A program made the position numbers and the translations under genes. This document shows positions 1-9,765 of a DNA stretch of 64,000 bases, in pieces. The stretch is taken from IMG/VR virus record IMGVR_UViG_3300042543_000363, positions 1 through 64,000 of that record; one strand, given 5' to 3'. Numbering within the stretch: position 1 is the first letter of the stretch; every line of letters begins with the position of its first letter. Source of the stretch: a virus. The notes beneath the pieces were generated by a model that was not told the origin of the DNA, did no database searches, and saw nothing but the letters and a program-made list of their open reading frames with translations.

Positions 1-39
1 AGAATTATAGATTGGAAATTTATATCCTATTGCTGGCAT
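1..39 (-). CDS. Partial CDS, start of the next late structural gene
   Basis: An ATG (complement of 37-39) follows directly after the TAA stop of the RCC1 protein, and 13 codons are open to the window edge (MPAIGYKF...). The tight head-to-tail spacing matches the rest of the late tail-fibre block. Too little is visible to name a product. Confidence 0.5.
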   Translation of the reverse strand, partial: MPAIGYKFPIYNS

Positions 40-1275
40 TTAAAAATATCCGTCTTTGATTGCGAATGTTGTCATTCTAGTAGTGTTATAACCATCGTAA
101 TTACAAGATTTCCAAGTTGTTTCTGTGCCTATTTGAATAGGTGATGATCTATCTGTTGCAGTACCAACTCCTACATTTCCTTCGGAATTTCGTCCCCATC
201 CCCACAATGTTCCGTCAGTCTTAATTGCTTTACCACAGGCACCAAAAACACGTTTCCAATTGGTCAATGAACCAACCTGAACAGGGGAAGAACGACTATT
301 AGTATCGTTTAAACCTAAGTCGCCCGCTGGATTATGACCCCAAGCCCATAATGTTCCATCTGTTTTAATCGCAAAACATGCCCATCCTCCGCAAGAAACT
401 TCTTTCCAATTGGTCAATGAACCAACCTGAACAGGAGACGAACGATGAACAAGATCACCTAAACCTAATTGGCCTACATTATTGTGACCCCATGCCCATA
501 ATGTGCCATCTGTTTTGACTGCCATTCCATATCTAAGACCAGCAGAAACTTGTTTCCAGTTAGTTAATGAACCAACTTGAGTAGGAGAAGAACGATGGAC
601 TATATTACCATGGCCTAATTGACCACTACCATTAAATCCCCAACTCCATAATGTACCATTATTTTTTAAAGCGTAACCACTATACTCGCCATACACTAAT
701 TGTTTCCAGTTAGTATCAGAGCCTATTTGAGTCCAACTAGAAACATTTACACCTCCTGTTCCGAAACCTAACTGACCATCTAAGTTATAACCTGTCGCCC
801 ACATCGATCCATCATTTTTCAATCCTACTGACAATAATCTTCCTGCTTTTACAAATTTCCAGTTTGTATCAGCGCCTAACTGTATTGGCGTTGAATAAGT
901 ACCACCTAAATTAGTAACTACACCAAATGCTCCTCTTGATCCACTATCACCGCCCCACCCCCATAAAGTGCCATCTGTTTTTAAAGCTATGACATGAGTA
1001 TCGCCATAACTAGCCATGTTCCAATTACTCAACGATCCAAGTTGAACTGGCGAAGAACGATGATTACTGTCTCCTAGACCCAAAAAATACTCGCCACTAG
1101 GACTGGTTTGAAATCCCCAAACATACAATCCAGGAGAAGTTCTGTTTCCTGTTGGAGAAACTAAATTGGGATAAACATCAAGTAGATAGTCTTTAGAAAC
1201 ATACCTATTACCAAGATCACTCGTTACTCCTGATTCAGTGAGTGTAAATCCTGTGTTAGGACCAGTAACAGCCAT
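40..1275 (-). CDS. RCC1-repeat beta-propeller protein, putative tail-tip adhesin
   Basis: The 411 aa are built from about seven repeats of roughly 50 residues with the core AIKTDGTLWAWGxNxxGQLG followed by RSSPVQVGSLTNWK. This is the signature of RCC1-type seven-bladed propellers. The first 50 residues differ and probably attach the domain to the virion. It is a close paralogue of the protein at 1944-3107, and a DUF4376-like gene lies between the two. Its position at the distal end of the tail-fibre block suggests a receptor-binding or decoration role, which is inference. Family membership is clear from the repeats; the ligand is unknown. Confidence 0.85.
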   Translation of the reverse strand: MAVTGPNTGFTLTESGVTSDLGNRYVSKDYLLDVYPNLVSPTGNRTSPGLYVWGFQTSPSGEYFLGLGDSNHRSSPVQLGSLSNWNMASYGDTHVIALKTDGTLWGWGGDSGSRGAFGVVTNLGGTYSTPIQLGADTNWKFVKAGRLLSVGLKNDGSMWATGYNLDGQLGFGTGGVNVSSWTQIGSDTNWKQLVYGEYSGYALKNNGTLWSWGFNGSGQLGHGNIVHRSSPTQVGSLTNWKQVSAGLRYGMAVKTDGTLWAWGHNNVGQLGLGDLVHRSSPVQVGSLTNWKEVSCGGWACFAIKTDGTLWAWGHNPAGDLGLNDTNSRSSPVQVGSLTNWKRVFGACGKAIKTDGTLWGWGRNSEGNVGVGTATDRSSPIQIGTETTWKSCNYDGYNTTRMTTFAIKDGYF

Positions 1276-1277
1276 TA

Positions 1278-1931
1278 CTACACCCCTGAGTAATTAGGCG
1301 GAGGTATCAATTCATTATAAATGTTTCTTAGATTGTCAATAGTTGTAGAACTTTCAATACTATCAACATATCCTTTTTCCCAATCAAATTGTGTCTGAAT
1401 GTGAGTAGCACCAGCCACAACTAATTCGCCGAGTTCTGCCTTAGTTAGTGTGAGCCATGTTTCTGGAAACTTCCAATCAACAGTTTCAGCGTCAGTCATA
1501 AATTGATATTTCTGAACAAAGATATTTCTGTTTTCTCTTGACGCATCAACAGTAATTTCTGTTCCTTGAATGGTGTATTTGAACGGAGTTTGTTCTTTAT
1601 TATATCTTAGAGCAGCGACGATGTTTTTTAAATTGCCTTTGATAGAATCTATATTACCGTCATGCACAGTGTAATGACCAATAGCAGTATTATTTTCATA
1701 CGTCCAAAATGGACCTGCCAGTTCTTCAAACAATGGATTATGCGTTGGAGTATCTAAACTCACAGGCATAATCTCAAAGTTTTCATTGATCTGAATGTAT
1801 CCGGGTTCTGCTGTAGGAACAGTAAAATCTACTTCAAGATCGTTCAATTCAGATTGAAACATTCTTGGCTTCCAACCCATAGGACCAAGATGAATTATTT
1901 GTTTGTTTTCTACAAGAACGTAATCAGTCAT
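1278..1931 (-). CDS. DUF4376-like tail-fibre-associated protein
   Basis: 217 aa. The C-terminal half (about residues 105-205) has the pattern of DUF4376 proteins of phage tail-fibre loci: a small region with YTIQGTEITVDASRENRN, then a helical stretch LTLTKAELGELVVAGATHIQTQFDWE. The N-terminus resembles short tail-fibre-assembly proteins that begin with a strand-rich segment. It is 2 nt from the RCC1 gene downstream and 12 nt from the RCC1 gene upstream, so it probably works with them, perhaps as an assembly factor. Role inferred from context. Confidence 0.6.
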   Translation of the reverse strand: MTDYVLVENKQIIHLGPMGWKPRMFQSELNDLEVDFTVPTAEPGYIQINENFEIMPVSLDTPTHNPLFEELAGPFWTYENNTAIGHYTVHDGNIDSIKGNLKNIVAALRYNKEQTPFKYTIQGTEITVDASRENRNIFVQKYQFMTDAETVDWKFPETWLTLTKAELGELVVAGATHIQTQFDWEKGYVDSIESSTTIDNLRNIYNELIPPPNYSGV

Positions 1932-1943
1932 TTTATTCCTCTA

Positions 1944-3107
1944 TTATATTTCAGTGTAAGTTATTGCTACAGTTGATCTAAATGCAGTAGCAACTTCCTT
2001 CCAATTAGTTAATGAACCAAGTTGCACAGGAGAAGACTTCCAAACTAGATCATTATGACCCAAGTAACCCTCAATATTAAGCCCCCAAGACCATAATGTA
2101 CCATCAGTTTTGATTGCTGTTGTGTGATAATTGAATTTAGCTAAGGAAACTTGTTTCCAATTAGTCAATGTTCCTATTTGTATAGGAGAAGAACGACCAG
2201 TAGAATTCCCTGAGCCTAATTGACCATAATCATTATTTCCCCAACTCCACAAAGTTCCATCAGTTTTAATAGCTGCTACATGAAATTGTCCAGAAGAAAC
2301 CTGTTTCCAATTAGTCAATGATCCAACTTGAGTAGGAGAAGAACGATGGGCGGTATTACCTATTCCTAGAAACCCAAAATTATTTCTGCCCCATGCCCAT
2401 AATGTTCCGTCAGTCTTAATCGCAAATGTGCTATAATAACCCACTGAAACTTGTTTCCAGTTGGTTAATGATCCAACTTGAATAGGCGATGATCGATGAA
2501 CTATATCTCCTAAACCTAATTGACCATAATCGTTTAATCCCCATGCCCATAACGTACCATCTGTTTTAATTGCTATTGTAAATCCAAATGAGGTTTCAAC
2601 TTGTTTCCAATTAGTCAAAGTTCCAACTTGAATAGGCGAAGACTTATCAACTCTCGTTCCATCTCCTAATTGACCATAAAAATTATAACCCCATCCCCAT
2701 AAAGTGCCGTCTGTTTTAATTGCTAATGTTTCATAATAACCGCCTGACACTTGTTTCCAATTAGTTAATGAACCTACTTGAACTGGAGATGAACGACTAG
2801 TAGTATTACCAAGACCCAATTGACCTTGAGCGCCGTAACCCCATGCCCATAAAGTGCCATCTGTTTTTATTGATACTATATGATCACTACCAGCAGCAAC
2901 ACGACTCCAATTTACTAGCGATCCTACTTGAACTGGTGAAGAACGATGAACTATTGTTCTGTCTCCTAATTGACCAAAATTGTTTTGCCCAAACGCCCAC
3001 ATCTGATTACCAACAAACTGATCAACTAACCAAGCGTCAGTGACAAATAGATCGTCTAAATCTACGCTACCTAAAATTGGATCATCGGCAAGATAATTAC
3101 TTGTCAT
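1944..3107 (-). CDS. RCC1-repeat beta-propeller protein, second copy
   Basis: 387 aa with seven RCC1-like repeats (core LTNWKQVSxG...AIKTDGTLWAWGxNxxGQLGxG...RSSPxQVG), so a complete seven-bladed propeller is likely. The repeats are close to those of 40-1275 at the DNA level too, with recurring versions of the segment complementary to ccaattagtcaatg. A short unique N-terminus (about 35 residues) precedes the propeller. The start overlaps the end of the upstream fibre gene by 11 nt, which suggests translational coupling. Probably a virion adhesin or fibre-tip domain, by inference from location. Confidence 0.85.
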   Translation of the reverse strand: MTSNYLADDPILGSVDLDDLFVTDAWLVDQFVGNQMWAFGQNNFGQLGDRTIVHRSSPVQVGSLVNWSRVAAGSDHIVSIKTDGTLWAWGYGAQGQLGLGNTTSRSSPVQVGSLTNWKQVSGGYYETLAIKTDGTLWGWGYNFYGQLGDGTRVDKSSPIQVGTLTNWKQVETSFGFTIAIKTDGTLWAWGLNDYGQLGLGDIVHRSSPIQVGSLTNWKQVSVGYYSTFAIKTDGTLWAWGRNNFGFLGIGNTAHRSSPTQVGSLTNWKQVSSGQFHVAAIKTDGTLWSWGNNDYGQLGSGNSTGRSSPIQIGTLTNWKQVSLAKFNYHTTAIKTDGTLWSWGLNIEGYLGHNDLVWKSSPVQLGSLTNWKEVATAFRSTVAITYTEI

Positions 3108-4524
3108 TCTCTAATCTCTCAACCCTTTCAGAAAGTTCTTTGACTGATTGAATAAGGAACGCTATGATAGCATCATAATTGACAGACTTAGTTCCATTGT
3201 TTTCATTGACAATATCCGGAAGTATCTTTTCAATTTCTTGAGCAATAACACCATATGATTTTGCTCCAGAATCTTTCCAGTTGAACGAAACACCTTCCAT
3301 TTTACTGACTGTATTAACAGCACTGGTAATAATCTGAACATTTGTCTTTTGATTAGCGTCTGATAGTGAATTGAATATCGTAGCGGACAAAGTTCCAGTT
3401 GAAGGAACAAAGTATAGTTTGGTGGTTGAAACTACAGCATTAGACCAAGTGCCTGATGTAGTATTGGCCATAGGTAAGTAATATGTAACTGTGTCAGTAT
3501 TATTTGCAGTTAGCGTAGCACCACCGCCAACTGTTGACCAATATATTGAAGATGCATTAGAAGTTAAAACTTGACCAGCGGTACCAAATCCGCCATTAGC
3601 AGATATACCAGCGCCAGCAGTGATAATAAGTTCGCCTGTTGCTGATATATTAACGTTGGCCGAGGTTGTCAAACCAGAAGCATTTATTACGTTTACTGAA
3701 CCAGTTGAGATCGTTGTAGCATTAACTATTCCAGTGTAAACACCAGTAGCATTAGCAATTGTTGAGGTGCCTACTGTAAAACTAGCAGCGTTCATAGTTC
3801 CAGTATGATAAGCGCCTGTAGTATTGGCTAAGAAACTACTAGCTACTCTTAAACTGACAGCGTTAACCACAGTAGAGTTAGCAGTGAAAGAAGTTCCAAC
3901 TGTAATACTAGAACCATTAACAATACCAGTGTAAACGCCAGTGGAATTAGCGATTGTAGAAGTTCCCACTGTAAGACTGGCAGCGTTCATTGTGCCAGTA
4001 TGATAAACACCAGTAGCATTAGCAATAAATGAAGAACCTACAGTATGACTAGAACCATTAACAACACCAGTATATGTTGGAAGGTAACTGGCAATATTAG
4101 CGTTTAAAGTAGAATTAAGCTGATAGGAAGAAGCAGCAGTTCCGCCTAAATTGAATGCATTGTTAGCGCCAGTAGAATTAGCAATAACATTACCACTAAT
4201 ATATAAAACAGTAGTATTAACAGCTGCATTAACAGTATTATTGCCAATAAAAATTCGAGTGGTATTAGCAACAAATCCGCCAGTACTCGTTCCTGTTCCG
4301 CCAGTCGTATACGAAGCAGAGTTAACACTTGAAGTAGCATTAACAAATCCTGTTGTTGTAACACCAGAAGAGTTTACAACAACTGTTGAACCATTAACTG
4401 TAAATCCGGCAGAAGTCATAGATACATTAGCAACAGAAATAATACCATTAAAAATAATGGTATTAGAAGTACTATTTACAGATAAATATTGCCCTAATTC
4501 TGCTAATTCTTGACTTTGAGCCAT
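3097..4524 (-). CDS. Tail fibre with C-terminal S74 intramolecular chaperone
   Basis: 475 aa. Residues 1-340 are low-complexity fibre repeats (GVYTGIVNGSSITVGTS type, rich in N, S, T, V). The last 85 residues (SLSDANQKTN..., SYGVIAQEIEKILPDIV, then a terminal coiled coil) match the peptidase S74 domain of endosialidase chaperones. That domain trimerises fibres and usually cleaves itself off between Ser and Asp; the SLSDAN junction fits this. The repeats are shared with the fibre at 10095-13157. Confidence 0.85.
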   Translation of the reverse strand: MAQSQELAELGQYLSVNSTSNTIIFNGIISVANVSMTSAGFTVNGSTVVVNSSGVTTTGFVNATSSVNSASYTTGGTGTSTGGFVANTTRIFIGNNTVNAAVNTTVLYISGNVIANSTGANNAFNLGGTAASSYQLNSTLNANIASYLPTYTGVVNGSSHTVGSSFIANATGVYHTGTMNAASLTVGTSTIANSTGVYTGIVNGSSITVGTSFTANSTVVNAVSLRVASSFLANTTGAYHTGTMNAASFTVGTSTIANATGVYTGIVNATTISTGSVNVINASGLTTSANVNISATGELIITAGAGISANGGFGTAGQVLTSNASSIYWSTVGGGATLTANNTDTVTYYLPMANTTSGTWSNAVVSTTKLYFVPSTGTLSATIFNSLSDANQKTNVQIITSAVNTVSKMEGVSFNWKDSGAKSYGVIAQEIEKILPDIVNENNGTKSVNYDAIIAFLIQSVKELSERVERLENDK

Positions 4525-4545
4525 TTAAATCTCTCTCTTTTTATA

Positions 4546-4553
4546 TATTTATC
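4546..4553 (-). promoter_or_regulatory. Possible T4-type late promoter (GATAAATA)
   Basis: Minus-strand GATAAATA is one base from the T4 late consensus TATAAATA and lies about 22 nt before the start of the S74 fibre gene, within the last codons of the upstream gene. Late promoters of this type are recognised by gp55 sigma with gp33, and a gp33-like gene is present at 40331-40549. Confidence 0.45.
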
Positions 4554-5775
4554 TGATTCTTACGTAATTTACGGTGGCAGCAAAAAAAGAATGTCCAGCA
4601 GCAGGAATAATTGTTTGTGGAGTAGTTAATGTGACATCGGATATTTTTAACATTTTATTAATCAATGTAAAATTGTTTGTAAGAAAGCTAAACATCACAC
4701 CGCTTGAAACTGGGCTATTAATTGATACTCCTCCAATTGGTTTACCTTCTGTCCATGTTACACCATCTGTCGAATAAAAAACTCTTTGAGAAAATCTAAC
4801 AACAAATCTAGTTCCATCATGATACACTGCAAGAGGAGCGGAAGTAGTAGCCAATGAGGTCGAAATCAATCCATGATTACTCCAAGTTAAACCATCAGTT
4901 GTAGTTGCAAAAAAACCAGTTATACCTACTGCAACTGTTGTTGTTGAGTTTGAAGCAAACCTTGTTGAATTTGTAAATTGTGCGTAACCATTATAGGTTG
5001 CTGGCGTTCTGGCTGTCCATGATCCATTAGCCCCTGTTGCTGATGTTTGATATTGCCCTGTTGTAGAAGTTATTGCTATAAATAATCCAGCGCCAGCGTT
5101 CCATGTAATACTTCCTATACCATTAGTATTGATTGCATTACTAGTGCCAGAACTAGCAGCCATTGTCGATGAAGCCCAAGTAGAACCACCGTCTGAAGAA
5201 TATGCTGCCGTTGTACTATTATATGGAAATACAATTACATCTGTACCATCAGATATAATATCTGTGATATTTGCTATGCTCACACCTGTAACTGAAGTCC
5301 AATTAATACCATCAGTAGAAGTTATAATACCATCTGTTGTTGAACTTGGCGAAACTGCTATAAATTTTCCTGCTGTATACTGTATAATAGGATACGTTTT
5401 AGAATTAGGAAATGTTCTTTCTGTCCATGTTGAACCATTTGTTGATGTATAATATTTGAATCCATTAGTAGCATTACCATTAAAAGTTGCAGTAACATAA
5501 AGAGGTCCGGAAGGATTATATGCTATAGAAATAGATTGTGAAACTACAGGTCCATACCAAAGTCCTCCGCTTTCCGGGCCATAAAATATAGGATGCGGCG
5601 AAGTCAAGTGATCTGGTAAATAAGAATAATCTGAAGTATAATCAAAAGGAGCAGTAGATACTAAAGCGTACCATTGGGTACCATCAGCAGCAGTATATAA
5701 ATCTGAACTATATGGCATATTAAGTATTCCGCCTATTGGGAATGCTTTACCTATAAATTGTGAAAAATTACTCAT
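4549..5775 (-). CDS. BNR/kelch-like repeat virion protein, putative adhesin
   Basis: 408 aa. Several blades contain the pattern YSTDGxTWT, TSTDGINWTSVTG, SSDGGSTWASS and TTDGLTWSNHG. These are Asp-box (BNR) motifs S/T-x-D-x-G-x-x-W/T found in sialidase-type propellers. Catalytic sialidase residues cannot be assigned, so binding rather than hydrolysis is the safer reading. It lies one nt downstream of another fibre protein in the late block, so it is probably part of the tail-fibre or baseplate periphery. Confidence 0.7.
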   Translation of the reverse strand: MSNFSQFIGKAFPIGGILNMPYSSDLYTAADGTQWYALVSTAPFDYTSDYSYLPDHLTSPHPIFYGPESGGLWYGPVVSQSISIAYNPSGPLYVTATFNGNATNGFKYYTSTNGSTWTERTFPNSKTYPIIQYTAGKFIAVSPSSTTDGIITSTDGINWTSVTGVSIANITDIISDGTDVIVFPYNSTTAAYSSDGGSTWASSTMAASSGTSNAINTNGIGSITWNAGAGLFIAITSTTGQYQTSATGANGSWTARTPATYNGYAQFTNSTRFASNSTTTVAVGITGFFATTTDGLTWSNHGLISTSLATTSAPLAVYHDGTRFVVRFSQRVFYSTDGVTWTEGKPIGGVSINSPVSSGVMFSFLTNNFTLINKMLKISDVTLTTPQTIIPAAGHSFFAATVNYVRIR

Positions 5776-6915
5776 TTATGCTATTCTCCAAGTTGAACCA
5801 TTATAAACAAACTCTACTGTAATATTATTGTCATTTATAGTCATATTTTCGCTCAATGACATAATTGTAGAGCCATTTCTTCCAATTGTTATATTATTTG
5901 TTGAAGCCACTGGCCCAACGTTTATTTTTACATAATCATTAGTATTAGGAGAGGCTGGTAATGTAACTGTAAATGCTCCGGAGCTCGTATCACACATGAT
6001 CCATTCGCCTTTGACGGCGGTATACCCAGAAGTTTTTTGAATCCAAGAACCGCCACCGCTACCACCAGAAGCATTTGCCCAATACACAACTGAACCGTTT
6101 GTCGTTAATACCTGATTGGCGGTGCCTAGAGAACCGTTTGCTGAAACAGCGTTTAATGTTACTGTATTACTAAAAGTGTGCGTATTTGTCCAAGTATAGG
6201 CTAAATCAGTATTAACGGTTGTATAATTCAGAACGCCAGCAGTTATACCAACAACTTCAATCAAAGCGCCAGATAAAGGAGCTGTTGTAAAAGTAATTGT
6301 TGTGCCCGACGACACATCTACTTCTGAACTATTATATCTAATACCATTAACATATACATCAAGATTATTAGATGTATAACCTCCAGATATTGTGAATATC
6401 GTATTAGAACCATTACCGGTAAACGATTGTCTGACATAACCAGAGCCAATAACATGAACGCCAGTTGAATTTACAGTAACATTATTACCAGCTTTAACAA
6501 ACACCCCTGAAGAGTTAGCAACTATGCCACTATTGGCTACAACTTCTATAGTTCCTGAAGATGTGATTGGACCTCCAGTAAGTCCAATTCCAGTATTAAC
6601 TTGTGTTACTGTTCCTGCGCCGCTAGAACTAGTCCAATAAGTTGCTGAACCATTAGAAGTTAAAACTTGCCCAGAATTACCAAATCCACCATTGGCAAAT
6701 ATTCCACCAGAAATGATAATATTGTTTACTGTAGAATTAGCGGAAACGCTTATAGATGTAAGATTAGCTCCAATTTCCCAAGTATTAGAACCATCAGAAG
6801 AATACAGTTTTCTATCAGTAAGATTTATTGCCAATTCGCCAATAGCAATATCTGTTGTGGTAGGAACTTTACCTGCGACTGATGAACGTCGCAGTTTGAA
6901 AACTGTGTTGGCCAT
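5776..6915 (-). CDS. Tail fibre protein with tropism-determinant-like N-terminus
   Basis: 379 aa. The N-terminus (KLRRSSVAGKVPTTTDIAIGELAINLTDRKLYSSDG) is the hyaluronidase/tropism-determinant-like motif of many phage fibres that attaches them to the baseplate. Repeated ANGGFGNSGQVLTSNGSATYW units follow, also present in the fibres at 3097-4524 and 7479-9452. The C-terminal about 90 residues (SWIQKTSGYTAVKGEWIMCDTSSGAFTVTLP) form a small tip domain common in phage fibres. Shared units suggest domain swapping among the fibre genes. Confidence 0.8.
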   Translation of the reverse strand: MANTVFKLRRSSVAGKVPTTTDIAIGELAINLTDRKLYSSDGSNTWEIGANLTSISVSANSTVNNIIISGGIFANGGFGNSGQVLTSNGSATYWTSSSGAGTVTQVNTGIGLTGGPITSSGTIEVVANSGIVANSSGVFVKAGNNVTVNSTGVHVIGSGYVRQSFTGNGSNTIFTISGGYTSNNLDVYVNGIRYNSSEVDVSSGTTITFTTAPLSGALIEVVGITAGVLNYTTVNTDLAYTWTNTHTFSNTVTLNAVSANGSLGTANQVLTTNGSVVYWANASGGSGGGSWIQKTSGYTAVKGEWIMCDTSSGAFTVTLPASPNTNDYVKINVGPVASTNNITIGRNGSTIMSLSENMTINDNNITVEFVYNGSTWRIA

Positions 6916-6952
6916 TCTAGGCTCCTCTGAAACTCAGTATATACTGAGAAAT

Positions 6953-7453
6953 TTAAAATTCATCCGGAGGCAATATTGCCTGAGGTTTAGTTTTATTTAT
7001 AGTTTTATCTTTTAATTGTTTATTTTCAGAATATACTTTATTCATTTCTTCGTTTTGACGAGCATATTCTTTACTCAGATCTTCGTAATTTTTATTAGAT
7101 TTTTTAAATTCATCAAAATCTTTTAAAATCTTTTTTCTTTCTTCTTTACAATCATGAAGATTCTTTTTCAAATCTTCTATTATTTTATTATTATCTGTTT
7201 CTTTTTTCTCTAGATTCATTTTCTCAATAGTAAGTTTTTCTACACTGTTTGCTGCTTGTTGCATCAAATCGTTTTGTATTGAAACTTGTTTTTGAGATTC
7301 TTCGTATTTGGAAGTTATATCTTTTAACGAGAAAGATAGAGCAGAAACTCTAATTTCTAAATCGGTATTTTTACGAATAAAATCCAGAAGCAGATTTTCC
7401 TGCCTCTGGATGTATTGTTTGAAATAAATTTCTTGACCTTCATTAGTTTCCAT
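6953..7453 (-). CDS. Coiled-coil protein in the tail-fibre block
   Basis: 166 aa, almost wholly predicted coiled coil (heptad-like runs of L, I, K, E from about residue 15 to 150, such as SVEKLTIEKMNLEKKETDNNK). There are no cysteines, signal peptide or enzymatic motif. It ends in PQAILPPDEF. Flanked by fibre genes, so it may be a fibre shaft partner or assembly chaperone. Function not recognised. Confidence 0.6.
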   Translation of the reverse strand: METNEGQEIYFKQYIQRQENLLLDFIRKNTDLEIRVSALSFSLKDITSKYEESQKQVSIQNDLMQQAANSVEKLTIEKMNLEKKETDNNKIIEDLKKNLHDCKEERKKILKDFDEFKKSNKNYEDLSKEYARQNEEMNKVYSENKQLKDKTINKTKPQAILPPDEF

Positions 7454-7478
7454 AGTATAATTCCTTTGTCAAAGAAAA

Positions 7479-9452
7479 TTAAAAACTGCCTCCGTCTAAC
7501 ACGTCGTATACGATAGCACTACCGTTGGACTGAAGAACATAACCACTAGTTCCTAATGCTAGTTTACGGAATCCATTAGACGAGTTAGCAACCAGGATAT
7601 CTTCAGCTGTATAGTTATTCAACCCTGTACCACCTGATGTGCCAGCTAGTGCAGTAGATAGAGACAGAGTGTTAGCAACAATACCAACCGTATATGATGA
7701 ATTAGCAATTAAATTTGCTGAAGTTGAATTGGTATACAATCCTCCAGATTGGAGATAAGTCTGTAGAATTGCTAATGTAAACCCATTAGCTGCAGTATTT
7801 ACAGTATTGTTTCCAGATAGTTCTTGCTCAGAACCGGTAAACAGTTTATAGATGCCCCCATCAGAAGCATCACGGAATAGACCAGTGTGTAGATTTGTAT
7901 TTGTTGAAATATCATGATAATTGGCTGCAAAACCAATATCTAAGACGTCACTGGCATAATTGTTTCCAGCGAGATAGATCATAGGATCTGATACAACAAA
8001 AGAGCTTACGTTGACGGTGGTAACATTACCTGAAACGGTGAGACTGCCTGCAATTTGAACGTCGCCATCAAATGTACCAGTAACACCATGAACGTTGGCG
8101 ACATGAACTTGCGCCCAACGAAGGGTGTTATTACCTAAATGATATGTGTTATTAGTTGAAGGAGTAACGTTACTACTGACTTGCGCTGCGACTGTAAGAG
8201 TATCAGCAGTAGAATCGCCTAGAACTGTATTTCCACTAGTAGTAAGATCTGTTGTAACTACGTTTGCAAATGTTACACTAGAAGTTGTGCCTACTGCCTG
8301 ACCGATATGCACACCACTGGCGTTAACAGTAACGCCTGTACCACCAACAACGTTAATGCCTGCTGAATCGACATTAGTACCATTTGCAGATTTAGCAAAT
8401 GTTCCAGAGGAGTTAGAAACAATACCATTATTAGCAAGAACGCCAACACCAGAAGCGTCTACATAAACACCATTTGCTGGATCTACGAACGAACCTGAAG
8501 AATTGGCTATCAGACCATTGTTAGCTAGTAAACTAACAGTAATATCACCTGTGGTTCCGCCGCCAGATAAACCGTTGCCAGCTGTAATGGCCGAAATATC
8601 GCCAACATCATCATCCCAATAAATGCTAGTACCGTTTGATCGAAGAACCTGATTTGCCGAACCCAAAGAACCGTTAGCAGAAAACCCTACGCCAGAACCA
8701 ACAGTAACACGAGTAGTATTTGCTCTAAAATTAGTTCCGACAGCTAGAATATCAGCATTGACTATACCACTAGTATAAACACCGCCATTGTTAGCAATAA
8801 CCCAACCGCCAACACTGAGAACTGCAGCGTTAACAGTTGAAGTTGCAAAAACGTTAATTGTGGCTAATGTTGTTCCTGTAAGAGAAGAATAAACCGAATC
8901 ATTACCAGCTGCTAAATCGCCAGTATTAATTCTTCCCGCAACACCAAGGCCTCCGGCAACAGTCAAAGCCCCTGTAGTAGTATTAGAACTTACCGTTACG
9001 CCAGAAATAATAATATTATTTGAAACTGTTAAAGTGTCTGATGTCTTATTAAAGGTAAGACCTGAATCGCCAGCAAGATTTCCGCCGTCGTTGAATTGCA
9101 CTTGAGTGTCTGAACCTGCAACTCCAGCGGAAGGAGCTTTCCAATAAACTACGCTACCATTGGAGGTAAGAACATCCCCTGCGGAACCAGCCGCACCATT
9201 AGCCCAAATGCCAGTAGGGACTAAATTTGCTACTATTGCTTTATCAATACCGCCAGTAGAATTTGCTACTAGAGCATGACTATTAGTAAGAGTTCCTGGA
9301 TATTGAGCGCCCCCAATACGAAGAACGCCAGAACCGTCTGGAAGACCTATGTGTAGTGTATTAGAGGCCTGAGTAAAGGCTAGTTCGCCGTTGGATAACC
9401 CTGTAACGGTAGAATTAGAAACAGATCTCTTAATTTGGATCTTATTGGACAT
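7479..9452 (-). CDS. Long tail fibre protein
   Basis: 657 aa. The N-terminus (MSNKIQIKRSVSNSTVTGLSNGELAFTQASNTLHIGLPDGS) is a fibre attachment motif. The shaft repeats AGSAGDVLTSNGSVVYW and NNGIVSNSSGTFAKSANGTNVDSAG-type units, rich in N, S, T, G and V. There is no S74 chaperone at the C-terminus, so folding may depend on a partner. An exact late-promoter match lies just upstream (9477-9484), so this may begin a late transcript covering the adhesin genes. Confidence 0.8.
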   Translation of the reverse strand: MSNKIQIKRSVSNSTVTGLSNGELAFTQASNTLHIGLPDGSGVLRIGGAQYPGTLTNSHALVANSTGGIDKAIVANLVPTGIWANGAAGSAGDVLTSNGSVVYWKAPSAGVAGSDTQVQFNDGGNLAGDSGLTFNKTSDTLTVSNNIIISGVTVSSNTTTGALTVAGGLGVAGRINTGDLAAGNDSVYSSLTGTTLATINVFATSTVNAAVLSVGGWVIANNGGVYTSGIVNADILAVGTNFRANTTRVTVGSGVGFSANGSLGSANQVLRSNGTSIYWDDDVGDISAITAGNGLSGGGTTGDITVSLLANNGLIANSSGSFVDPANGVYVDASGVGVLANNGIVSNSSGTFAKSANGTNVDSAGINVVGGTGVTVNASGVHIGQAVGTTSSVTFANVVTTDLTTSGNTVLGDSTADTLTVAAQVSSNVTPSTNNTYHLGNNTLRWAQVHVANVHGVTGTFDGDVQIAGSLTVSGNVTTVNVSSFVVSDPMIYLAGNNYASDVLDIGFAANYHDISTNTNLHTGLFRDASDGGIYKLFTGSEQELSGNNTVNTAANGFTLAILQTYLQSGGLYTNSTSANLIANSSYTVGIVANTLSLSTALAGTSGGTGLNNYTAEDILVANSSNGFRKLALGTSGYVLQSNGSAIVYDVLDGGSF

Positions 9453-9476
9453 TTAAAATACTGCTCCTGTTTTATA

Positions 9477-9484
9477 TATTTATA
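9477..9484 (-). promoter_or_regulatory. T4-type late promoter TATAAATA
   Basis: An exact minus-strand TATAAATA lies in the 35-nt gap upstream of the fibre gene that starts at 9452, followed by an AGGAG ribosome site. The match to the T4 late consensus, its intergenic position and its orientation make this one of the best late promoters in the window. Confidence 0.7.
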
Positions 9485-9487
9485 TTT

Positions 9488-9763
9488 TTAAAACGTCCCG
9501 CCATCTAACCCGCCATCTACATCAGTTAAATTCAATTTTTGAACTACATATTTGTCAATAGAAGAATCATAAACAGGAACCGCCCCATTAGTTTCTCCGC
9601 TAGAAATGACATCCAGCAAACTATCTAATCTTTGTGTAGATTCCATGCTTGATAAAGTAGGCGTATTTTTAATAGTAACAGGCACTGTTGTGTCTATGAT
9701 TCCGCTTGTTGCATTAGCGGAAACGCGAATATCCCTTCTTCTACCTACTACGACGTTTACCAT
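9488..9763 (-). CDS. Small virion-associated protein of the fibre block
   Basis: 91 aa. It ends in VDGGLDGGTF, nearly the same ending as the neighbouring long fibre (VLDGGSF), which suggests a shared C-terminal capping motif. The N-terminus (VNVVVGRRRDIRVSANATSGIIDTTVPVTIKNTPTL) is strand-rich. It sits 2 nt from the gene upstream. Probably a fibre-attachment or accessory baseplate protein; function not recognised. Confidence 0.6.
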   Translation of the reverse strand: MVNVVVGRRRDIRVSANATSGIIDTTVPVTIKNTPTLSSMESTQRLDSLLDVISSGETNGAVPVYDSSIDKYVVQKLNLTDVDGGLDGGTF

Positions 9764-9765
9764 TT

